Below the pieces are notes generated by a model. It made no database searches, was not told the DNA's origin, and saw only the letters and a list, made by a program, of their open reading frames with translations. The position numbers and the translations under genes are program-made. A DNA stretch of 5,850 bases from the NCBI GenBank assembly GCA_039029195.1, contig JBCCGR010000083.1:1-5850 (forward strand), given 5' to 3'. This DNA comes from JBCCGR01 sp039029195 (GTDB taxonomy: Bacteria > Pseudomonadota > Alphaproteobacteria > Rhizobiales > Rhizobiaceae). This document shows positions 1 through 5,799 of this stretch, one piece after another (the first letter of the stretch is position 1; each line of letters begins with the position of its first letter).

Positions 1-400
1 GAAGTCCTTACTGACTCACTAATGAAAGAAGCCTTGAAGATGCTGCAACTTGAACAAAGCGGCTGGAGAAGCCACCAGCGAAGCTAGATCCTTGTGCTTT
101 GAGGTGGCGCATGGAAATAACGAGGCTTTTGCTGCAAGTGAACGCAACTTTCGAAGCTGCAAGAGCACATGAAAGCAACGGTCACAAGTGACGTGTACAC
201 CGAGAAACATGTCGAATTTTTTTCACGACACCAACAATTTGAAGGGGAGAAAGAATTAAAGGGGAAGTTCACTCCAAAATGAAATTTTCAGGGTCCGTAG
301 AGTTTTCGACGCTGAGTCGAATGGTGGTGGTCCCTCGTCGATCCGACCTTCCGCTCTCAAGATATTTCACTTTGAAATTGTGAATCTTTAGGGCCGCGCC
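1..400. other. Eukaryote-like stretch without a recognisable gene
   Basis: No reading frame here looks like a protein. The open stretches on the minus strand between 19 and 272 encode low-complexity, Cys/Phe/Ser-rich peptides with no ribosome binding site or family resemblance. Composition is mixed, with short A- and T-runs (for example the T-run near 218-224) and none of the CpG density seen beyond 2107. I see no repeats with clear termini, tRNA or rRNA. The stretch is best described as upstream or intergenic sequence ahead of the CRE-like site at 402. It could be part of an unrecognised dispersed repeat, which cannot be tested without a repeat library. Confidence 0.5.
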
Positions 401-401
401 A

Positions 402-409
402 TGACGTCA
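402..409. promoter_or_regulatory. CRE-like palindrome TGACGTCA
   Basis: The full 8-bp consensus TGACGTCA is present inside the 10-bp palindrome ATGACGTCAT, in a local CpG-rich patch that also holds GCGGCCGC at 411-418. A related partial element, TGATGTCA, follows at about 440. TGACGTCA is the known binding site for CREB/ATF bZIP factors and is typical of eukaryotic proximal promoters. It lies about 150 bp upstream of the ATG at 561, a plausible promoter distance. The motif is seen directly; promoter function is inference, since an 8-mer can occur by chance. Confidence 0.35.
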
Positions 410-560
410 TGCGGCCGCGACACACCTCCAGCACGCCTTTTGATGTCATTGTGCCCCAGTGTGTTTGAGCTCGAGCACTCGTTCAGTGAAATTGAATTGC
501 AAACAAAGCGATATTTCAAGTTGGACCCCCAAACCCACTTTGGAGGATCGAAGCTGAACA

Positions 561-1012
561 ATGGCGGACGCCGAGCCTGGTTCGCCTTCGGAGGGTGACT
601 ACGAGGAGTTTGATACGCCCGACGCCGCAGAAATGGTGCCATTGGAGCGCGAGTCTTGAAAGTGAAGGAACGCCAGAATTTGGGATCAAGAAGCAGACGG
701 CAGCAGAGCCAGCTGATTTCCTCTGGTCCCTGAAGAATCGTCTGAAGAACATGGAATAAAACGAGAGCGGAAAAAATATTTGCCAAAGCCGAACCAGCTT
801 GATTGCCAGAGCTGTTTGGACATCGTTCTGACTCTATAGCTCAGGCGAAGGCCACGCTGTTCCGATTCGTGACCAAACGACTACTACAAATCTTGAAGAT
901 TTCCTCAATTCCTGGCGGTGGTATTACAGAACTTCGCGCTGACGACAGCCATGGATAGCTATGTCTGGGTACAGAAGCAGCCATTGCAGTCATCGGAGTA
1001 GCCCAAGAACAG
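561..1012 (+). pseudogene. Possible decayed or frameshifted eukaryotic first exon
   Basis: The protein family is not recognised. An ATG at 561 in the strong context ACAATGG opens an acidic peptide beginning MADAEPGSPSEGDYEEF that stops at TGA 657-659. The next frame carries a similar acidic block from 658 (ESEGTPEFGIKKQTAAEPAD) to a stop at 757-759. The original frame then resumes from about 715 with an E-rich to K-rich block (PEESSEEHGIKRERKKYLP). A third frame runs 803-1012 (begins LPELFGHRSDSIAQAK) with one TAG at 956-958 and ends GTEAAIAVIGVAQEQ exactly at a CAG|GTACGT donor. Together the blocks read like one charged protein broken by about three frame changes and one stop. This could be a pseudogene, sequencing indels, or chance. 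The frame blocks are seen; a single ancestral gene is inference. Confidence 0.3.
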
Positions 1013-1018
1013 GTACGT
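1010..1018 (+). other. Candidate 5' splice donor CAG|GTACGT
   Basis: The sequence CAG followed by GTACGT is a close match to the metazoan donor consensus (C/A)AG|GT(A/G)AGT. It falls in phase 0 at the end of the 803-1012 frame. Beyond it the composition becomes AT-richer and coding character disappears, as expected on entering an intron. Possible downstream acceptors are the pyrimidine tract ending in AG at 1438-1439 and the one ending CCCTAG at 1767-1768. Without transcripts the call is tentative. Confidence 0.3.
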
Positions 1019-1019
1019 C

Positions 1020-2106
1020 GATACATTTGAGGTTCGTAGGTCATTATCCTGAATTTATTTTCTTCGTTGTTATTATTTTCACGCTTGACAGTTTACCGGT
1101 CTACATACACCGTTCTCAGAATTGTCCGACTTTCGTAGCTGTGTTGGTACATTGCGGGAGTGATCACAATTCACGATGGGTTTATTTTACGTTTTATCTG
1201 CTTTTGTTCCCGCCTGGAAATGGCAAGGCAATGGCTTGCTCAATCTGATTTGGAACGTATTTTACGCATTTATTTTGCGCATGTCACAGGAATTGAGAAA
1301 GATAGAAGTGAAAGAGATCGTTGTGACGTTTCGAATTTGCCAAGCGCGCACTACAAGGCTTCATGCTGGGATCTTGAGCTGAAATTGTGCTGTTCGTGAC
1401 ATTGGTATGTGATGATGGAATAAAACTCTTTTTTGCTAGAGAAAGAAATTTCTTCCTGTCAATTCAATTCCATTACTTGTGCTTCGAAGTACTAGTATTC
1501 ACACATCGTCCTGAGACAAATGGATGCCAATTTGGGACTCTGAGAGAAGCACAAATGATATAGTTTGTTGAGAGAATTGGAGATTTTTTATGGAGTGTTC
1601 TCCCGTGTTCACTTTGTTGTGCAGCTTATTGACATTTCATCCGGTACGTACAACGGCGTTGTGAACTTCCATCCTGTGCTGTCAGCAGACTGTGACTATG
1701 ACTTCTATTTTCTCAAGTGAATCTTGATCATCACTTTCTCCATGTATTCGTAGCTCTTCTCTCCCTAGGTTCTTTTTGCTGCGTACTCTGTTTTTTGTTT
1801 TGTTTTTGTGTGTGTCTTGAGTACTGTGCTTTACACAATGTCGTGTCATTCCTGTTTACAGTCATTGCGAGCATTTTACCAACACTGAAGTTATGATCTG
1901 TGGTGGCCAGTTCAGGTGTTCAGTTCACCAAAATAATTATGCCATCACGCTAACTTGACCTATGGAAGCAGCATGCATCATTGTGGCATGGACAGCAGTT
2001 TGACTTCATAGAGAGTGGCATGTCCTTGCATGGAATATGTGGAATGCTGGCAAATGTGACCCCTCTCATTACCTTTGGAGTACATCCTGAAGAAGATTCA
2101 ACGTTA
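1020..2106. other. Eukaryote-like non-coding sequence, possibly intronic
   Basis: I find no convincing gene on either strand. The open frames (for example 961-1248, 1160-1399 and 1981-2208 on plus) encode unstructured, Cys/Phe/His-rich peptides, and the last of these runs through the junction into antisense bacterial DNA. Visible signals are an AATAAA hexamer at 1419-1424, a pyrimidine tract with AG at 1426-1439, another ending CCCTAG at 1753-1768, and a T/GT-rich run at about 1788-1817. These resemble splice acceptor or 3'-processing signals but are short and common in AT-rich DNA. CpG is sparse compared with the sequence after 2107. I see no transposon termini, tandem array or structural RNA. 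Confidence 0.5.
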
Positions 2107-2112
2107 CTGCAG
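2101..2112. other. Chimeric junction between eukaryote-like and bacterial DNA
   Basis: Malate synthase homology on the minus strand runs intact up to the Arg codon at 2113-2115. The next codons give Leu-Gln-stop instead of the conserved continuation of the protein. On the other side the AT-richer, non-coding sequence reaches at least 2100. The break coincides with the hexamer CTGCAG (2107-2112), a PstI recognition sequence. A second CTGCAG lies at 2870-2875 within the bacterial part. CpG density and coding density change abruptly here. A cloning or assembly chimera is the simplest reading. Confidence 0.7.
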
Positions 2113-2631
2113 GCGAGCCCACTCAATCACCCGCCGGCCGCGTTCGGGATTGAACGTCGGACCGCGTTCCGCGCCGTCTTCTTCGGAAACTGCGTCCGTT
2201 CCGTATAGGGCGTCATAGAGCGATCCCCAACGGGCATTGGCGGCATTCAGGGCGTAGCGCGCATTCATAACCGGAACCACCAATTGCGGACCAGCGATCG
2301 ATGCGATCTCCGGATCAACATTCTGCGTGCCAACCACGAACTCTGGTCCCTCAGGGACAAGATATCCTATGGATTCCAGAAAGGCTTTGTACGCCTCAGG
2401 ATCAAAGGCCGCTTCCCGGTGTGCCAGATGCCAGTCGTCAATCTGACTTTGCAAATCCTCGCGCTTGGCGAGAAGGTCGCGATTGCGTGGACCGAGTTCA
2501 TGGACCGCGGCGTCCAGCCCCGTCCAGAACCGTTCCGCACTGATACCGGTTCCCGGCATGACATTGTTATTGATGAATTCGTAAAGTGCGCTATCGACGT
2601 TCAACCGACCGCATTCGACCCGATCCGGCAT
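2104..2631 (-). CDS. glcB: Malate synthase G, N-terminal fragment truncated by the junction
   Basis: Malate synthase G condenses glyoxylate with acetyl-CoA to give malate in the cytoplasm, in glycolate/glyoxylate use. This fragment of about 173 native residues contains the diagnostic N-terminal block GPQLVVPVMNARYALNAA followed by NARWGSLYDALYGTD (residues about 114-146). Val118 and Arg125-Tyr126 occupy positions known in the family to contact acetyl-CoA. Earlier landmarks are VMPGTGI (24-30), FW (35-36) and GYLVP (89-93). The family is usually about 720 residues, so the TIM-barrel catalytic core and C-terminal domain are missing and this copy cannot be active as shown. The last two codons (Leu-Gln) and the stop come from or abut the foreign sequence. 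The start ATG at 2631 is preceded by AGGGGAAG about 4 bases upstream, a good Shine-Dalgarno. The missing remainder probably exists elsewhere in the source bacterium. Confidence 0.93.
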   Translation of the reverse strand: MPDRVECGRLNVDSALYEFINNNVMPGTGISAERFWTGLDAAVHELGPRNRDLLAKREDLQSQIDDWHLAHREAAFDPEAYKAFLESIGYLVPEGPEFVVGTQNVDPEIASIAGPQLVVPVMNARYALNAANARWGSLYDALYGTDAVSEEDGAERGPTFNPERGRRVIEWARLQ

Positions 2632-2678
2632 TCACTTCCCCTGCTATTTCATTGGTGTCCTACCGAACCAGTGATGTC

Positions 2679-2735
2679 CGGCTGATGAGTGTCCGGGTGA
2701 CACGCATGTTGATGTAATGACCTCGGCCGATGAGT
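2679..2735. repeat. 12-bp direct repeat pair and small inverted repeat ahead of glcB
   Basis: CGGCTGATGAGT (2679-2690) and CGGCCGATGAGT (2724-2735) match at 11 of 12 positions, with 45 bp between repeat starts. The second copy overlaps the candidate -35 box. Between them, overlapping the first copy, lies the inverted repeat GTGTC-CGGGT-GACAC (2689-2703), near the predicted transcription start. This arrangement resembles paired regulator sites flanking a promoter. The repeats are seen directly; a regulatory role is inference, and no regulator gene is present in the window. Confidence 0.35.
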
Positions 2736-2738
2736 CAA
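2711..2738 (-). promoter_or_regulatory. Weak candidate sigma70-type promoter for glcB
   Basis: On the minus strand, TTGACT (2733-2738) is a five-of-six match to the -35 consensus and is followed 16 bp later by TACATC (2711-2716), only a three-of-six -10 match. It would start transcription near 2704, about 70 bases before the glcB ATG. A separate promoter is expected because a strong terminator isolates glcB from the upstream ldt gene. The weak -10 suggests dependence on an activator or that the real promoter lies elsewhere in this spacer. Confidence 0.3.
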
Positions 2739-2831
2739 TTCCCGGCGCGATCCACATGTCGGGTTGGCGAACACATTCCTGTCGCACGATCAGGGCGATC
2801 GGCACCCATTTCAAGATGGCACAAGACAAGA

Positions 2832-2864
2832 AAAGCCGCGGTACGGGGACCGTACCGCGGCTTT
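2832..2864 (-). terminator. Rho-independent terminator of the L,D-transpeptidase gene, possibly bidirectional
   Basis: AAAGCCGCGGTACGG (2832-2846) is perfectly complementary to CCGTACCGCGGCTTT (2850-2864), giving a 15-bp stem with a 3-base loop. On the minus strand the hairpin begins about 40 bases after the ldt stop and is followed by CTTTTCTTGTCTTG, a broken U-rich tract. On the plus strand it is followed by TTTATTCTC, so it may act in both directions. It separates ldt from glcB. Confidence 0.85.
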
Positions 2865-2904
2865 ATTCTCTGCAGGCGATCTGCCCGAAGCGCTCGTAGC
2901 ACTC

Positions 2905-3597
2905 CTAGGAAACGATCTCGATAATCTGGTCGCGAACGTCCGAAAGCGGATTTCTCGCCTCCAGAACCGTCACTTCGCTGCCGATCGGCGTGCGCTGATG
3001 AAGATCGATAATGTCGGCGTTTAGCATGCGGATGCAGCCTGACGAGACATTTTGGCCGATTGAACGCCACTCAGGGGTGCCATGGATCCGATAGAGCGTG
3101 TCCTTATTGCCTTGATACAGGTAGAGCGCCCGAGCGCCCAACGGATTTTGCGGCCCGCCCGGCATACCATTTGCCCACTCCGCGGTCTCGGGCTGGCGAA
3201 TCTGCATTTCTTTCGGCGGCGTCCAAGTCGGCCAGGACCGCTTGCGCTTGATCGTGGCATTGCCGCTCCAACCAAAACCCTGCCGGCCGACGCCAATGCC
3301 GTACCGCATAGCCTTGTTGCCATCCATGATGAAGTAGAGGAACTTGTTCTGCGGGTCGACGACGATCGAACCTGGTTTCTGATCCGCCTTATAGTTCACC
3401 ACCTGACGGTGATACTTCCGATCAATCAGACTGAGATTAACGGGTGCAACTTCATAAGGCTCATCAGTCGCCGGTACCAAGAAACCGGTCTGAACTGTGC
3501 TGGTTCCCAAATAGGCCCCATTGGTCGTACATGCGGCGAGCGCGATGGCGGCGAACCCCATAAATAGAATTGATGAAAATCTCCCGGCTACGCTCAT
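2905..3597 (-). CDS. L,D-transpeptidase (YkuD/ErfK family) lipoprotein
   Basis: This 230-residue protein probably forms L,D (3-3) peptidoglycan cross-links or attaches envelope proteins to peptidoglycan, the known activities of YkuD-domain enzymes. The N-terminus is a lipoprotein signal: a short charged start, hydrophobic residues about 8-20, and lipobox LAAC with Cys23 as the lipidated residue. Thr24 rather than Asp follows, so outer-membrane sorting is expected. The YkuD domain spans about 75-212, starting near PGSIVVDPQNKFLYF. The catalytic signature is IHGTPEW (His172) followed by SSGCIRMLN, with nucleophile Cys188. The residue before Gly187 is Ser where the textbook motif has His, a variation I recall in proteobacterial ErfK-like proteins. 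There is no LysM or peptidoglycan-binding module. Start ATG 3597 has AGGAG at 3608-3612, 10 bases upstream. It is followed by a strong hairpin and is probably monocistronic. The exact physiological role is uncertain. Confidence 0.93.
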   Translation of the reverse strand: MSVAGRFSSILFMGFAAIALAACTTNGAYLGTSTVQTGFLVPATDEPYEVAPVNLSLIDRKYHRQVVNYKADQKPGSIVVDPQNKFLYFIMDGNKAMRYGIGVGRQGFGWSGNATIKRKRSWPTWTPPKEMQIRQPETAEWANGMPGGPQNPLGARALYLYQGNKDTLYRIHGTPEWRSIGQNVSSGCIRMLNADIIDLHQRTPIGSEVTVLEARNPLSDVRDQIIEIVS

Positions 3598-4059
3598 CAG
3601 ATCTCAACTCCTGTCTTTGTTCGCCTCGACTTGCAGACCTGGCCCCACTCGTGTGCCAGCAGGTTGTTTGTCTTCAACTTCCCTACATTGCGACCTTTTC
3701 TATAAAGCAAAAAGTCACGCTTTTGTTCAAAAGAAATTGTGATCAAGGCACGATTAAGGCGTAAAACTAATGTTGTTCTAACCATTTGGCCGGAAATTGC
3801 TATGAACTCTGTCACATGCCATGCGGTTTTGGCCCCAAGAACATCGTGAACGACGAATGAGAGCCAGCGGCCGGACAACTCCGATCGTCTCTGCTATGGA
3901 ATGGTCGAACGCTTCAGTTTCAGACCTCGCTCCGAAATCAGCGCCATAAAACTTTGCGTTCATTGGGTTTTTGAGCTTATTCTTGGGCAATGACGTAGAC
4001 GGAGCCATTCGGCTCCTGGCTGGGCAGGACACGAGCATGATCGGATCGGTTGGGGCGAA
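3598..4059. other. Divergent intergenic region between ldt and the MFS exporter
   Basis: About 460 bases separate two divergently transcribed genes, long for this compact DNA. I see no believable gene. Minus-strand open frames at 3597-3878 and 3778-4038 lack a ribosome binding site or family resemblance, and the first simply runs into the ldt start. For ldt, TTGAAC (3725-3730, minus) with TGCTTTATA reading toward 3701 is a weak extended -10 style promoter candidate. The ldt side (about 3690-3780) is AT-rich, as expected of promoter DNA. The exporter side contains an inverted repeat at 4001-4016. A degenerate remnant of a lost regulator cannot be excluded but nothing supports it. Confidence 0.5.
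4001..4016. promoter_or_regulatory. Inverted repeat GGAGCC-ATTC-GGCTCC ahead of the exporter gene
   Basis: A perfect 6-bp inverted repeat with a 4-base spacer sits about 47 bases upstream of the exporter start. No U-tract follows, so it is not an intrinsic terminator. It could be an operator for a repressor of the efflux gene or a small leader hairpin. No TetR, MarR or LysR gene adjoins it in the window, so the assignment is inference. Confidence 0.3.
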
Positions 4060-4062
4060 GTG

Positions 4063-5646
4063 ATGAAGTCGAAACTGACATCATATCAAAAGATCGTCCT
4101 TATCCTGACGTGCGCAACTCTCGCATCGATCAGTTTTGATTATTTCGGCTTCACGATCGCTTTGCCGGATATTGGCAAGGAATTTGACCTCGGCACGTCT
4201 CAAATTGGCTGGATCATGAATGCCAGCCAATTGTCCTTTGCCGCATCGATCATTGGAATAGGCCGGTTTGCGGACATGATCGGCCGGACTCGTCTGATGA
4301 TTGGCGGGTGCGTCGTCTTTGGCATAGCCGCTGCGATGACCGCAAGCGCCGACGGACTTGGCATGCTGATCGCTGGTCGCGCCATCAACGGGCTTTCCAA
4401 TGCTATGATCGCGGTGACGGGCCTGTCCGTTCTCACGCATGTCTTTGACCGGCATCTGCGCAGCTTCGCCATCGGATTCCTGACCGCCAGCTCGCTTGGG
4501 GCCGGGATTTTTGCCCCGTTCGCGGCGGGCGCCGTGACCCAGTACCTGAGCTGGCGCTGGTTTTTCCTGATGGATGGAATTCTCGCCACCGTGTGTTTCG
4601 TGCTTCTACTGGTTTTTCTCCGGGAACCTCAAGACGCGAAGAAAAGCGAGCGCTTTGACTTTGTCGGCTTTTTGATGATGGCCTCTGGTATCGTGCTTTT
4701 CATCTACTCCCTGGACGCCGCCGACAAGCTGGGTTGGCAGTCGGCCACGGTTATCGGCGGTCTGGCCGGGGGCATCGCCTTGCTGATCGGGCTCTATTTT
4801 GCTGAACGCTGGGTCAAGGATCCACTGATCCATTTTACGCTCTTCAAAGACCGTGATTTTCTCGGCGGCTGTCTGGTGATCTTCTTCACCCAGGTGCCAG
4901 GTGGGGCGTTGATGATGTTCCTAACGCTTTATTTGCAACATGTTCTTGGCCTGTCGCCTGTTATGACCGGCCTTGTCTTTCTGGCGTCAATGGTCCCCGG
5001 AACCACCATATCCCTTTTTAGCGGTTCCTTTCATGACAAGATGGGCAACCGCGTCACACTCGGCCTCGCCAGTGCGCTGCTGGCCCTGTGTTTCGTGACA
5101 TTTGGCTTTTACAAGCCCGGCAATTCGATTGTCTTTATCCTGGTTGGTCTGGCGCTCTACGGCCTTGGCCAGACCATCGCAGCGACCACGACATCCGCAG
5201 TGGTGATGGCTGCGGCTCCTGCGGAAAAGTCTGGTCAGGCGGCCGGGCTGTTGAAATCAATCCGGGCGATTGGTGCCACCTTCGGCGTTGCCTGCGCCGG
5301 CGTGCTGTTTCGCACATCAGAACAGGTTCGCCTCAGCCACCTGTACGATCTGGCCGGCAGCCGGCTGACACAGACTCAGCAATCTGAAATTCGCAGCCTG
5401 CTGTCCGGATCCGATGCGGCCAGGGAGAAACTCCGTCAGATTGCCCCGGATCTCAACGAGCGTGTCCATCTTGTGATCAGCGACGCCTATGCACATGCGT
5501 TTCGCGATGTCATGTTCTTCTTCGTCGCGTGTGCGGCGATTGCATTTCTGTCAATCTTCATCGTCCGGGGCCAGCAACTGCCAGACGAAAAGGCAGACAG
5601 CGATGAACCCGACGTCTTGCCACAAAAGGTCGAAGAGAAGACCTGA
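4063..5646 (+). CDS. MFS exporter, DHA2 (EmrB/QacA-like) 14-helix family
   Basis: This inner-membrane protein of 527 residues belongs to the proton-driven DHA2 drug-export branch of the major facilitator superfamily; the substrate cannot be read from sequence. Length and about 14 hydrophobic segments fit the family. Helix 1 ends in the loop FDYFGFTIALPDIG (about 25-38). Motif A appears as GRFADMIGRTR (67-77), motif B as AGRAINGL (104-111) with the conserved Arg, and the helix-5 region as SSLGAGIFAPFAAG (143-156) then WRWFF. A second motif-A-like loop, GSFHDKMGNR, is at about 321-330, and PAEKSGQAAGLLKSIRAIG at about 386-404 is typical of DHA2 helix 11. A hydrophilic loop of about 65 residues (417-482) precedes the last helix, and the tail is acidic. 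ATG 4063 is chosen because GGGG at 4052-4055 lies 7 bases upstream; GTG 4060 is possible. No EmrA-type membrane-fusion partner adjoins it. It is divergent from ldt. Confidence 0.92.
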   Translation: MKSKLTSYQKIVLILTCATLASISFDYFGFTIALPDIGKEFDLGTSQIGWIMNASQLSFAASIIGIGRFADMIGRTRLMIGGCVVFGIAAAMTASADGLGMLIAGRAINGLSNAMIAVTGLSVLTHVFDRHLRSFAIGFLTASSLGAGIFAPFAAGAVTQYLSWRWFFLMDGILATVCFVLLLVFLREPQDAKKSERFDFVGFLMMASGIVLFIYSLDAADKLGWQSATVIGGLAGGIALLIGLYFAERWVKDPLIHFTLFKDRDFLGGCLVIFFTQVPGGALMMFLTLYLQHVLGLSPVMTGLVFLASMVPGTTISLFSGSFHDKMGNRVTLGLASALLALCFVTFGFYKPGNSIVFILVGLALYGLGQTIAATTTSAVVMAAAPAEKSGQAAGLLKSIRAIGATFGVACAGVLFRTSEQVRLSHLYDLAGSRLTQTQQSEIRSLLSGSDAAREKLRQIAPDLNERVHLVISDAYAHAFRDVMFFFVACAAIAFLSIFIVRGQQLPDEKADSDEPDVLPQKVEEKT

Positions 5647-5677
5647 CGGATCGCAATGGTGGTGACATCCGGCGGAA

Positions 5678-5704
5678 CTGCCGTCTTTCGGTCAAGACGG
5701 GCAG
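5678..5704 (+). terminator. Bulged hairpin just after the exporter gene
   Basis: CTGCCGTCTT (5678-5687) pairs with AAGACGGGCAG (5694-5704) to give a 10-bp stem with one bulged G and the 6-base loop TCGGTC. It begins about 30 bases after the exporter stop, where a terminator is expected. No U-tract follows, so it may instead protect the mRNA 3' end or assist Rho-dependent termination. Confidence 0.4.
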
Positions 5705-5767
5705 CGAACGACAGGGCCTAAGACCGAAGCGTTGAACGTGATTGACAACCGGATCGTTCCTCGATAA

Positions 5768-5799
5768 CGAGCGGCCAGGGTGAAGCTCCCTGCCGCTCG
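5768..5799. terminator. Second bulged GC-rich hairpin downstream of the exporter
   Basis: CGAGCGGCCAGGG (5768-5780) pairs with CCCTGCCGCTCG (5788-5799), 12 bp with one bulged C and the loop TGAAGCT. It lacks a clear U-run on either strand, so intrinsic termination is uncertain. It could serve the exporter transcript or a gene arriving from beyond the window end. Confidence 0.4.

Noticed and set aside
388..786. 132-codon open frame on the minus strand
   Set aside because: Composition is random, with Cys/Arg/Pro-rich segments and no family resemblance. It lies antisense to the more protein-like plus-strand blocks.
2284..2685. 133-codon open frame on the plus strand
   Set aside because: It is antisense to the clearly recognisable glcB fragment and its translation resembles no family.
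3082..3567. 161-codon open frame on the plus strand
   Set aside because: It is antisense to the L,D-transpeptidase gene, whose signal peptide, lipobox and catalytic motif are unambiguous.
3597..3878. 93-codon minus-strand frame directly upstream of ldt
   Set aside because: There is no clear ribosome binding site or family resemblance. It covers the AT-rich probable promoter, and its overlap with the ldt start is explained by the chance sequence TGATG.
3778..4038. 86-codon minus-strand frame in the divergent spacer
   Set aside because: No Shine-Dalgarno, domain or regulator-like helix-turn-helix is visible. It looks like chance openness.
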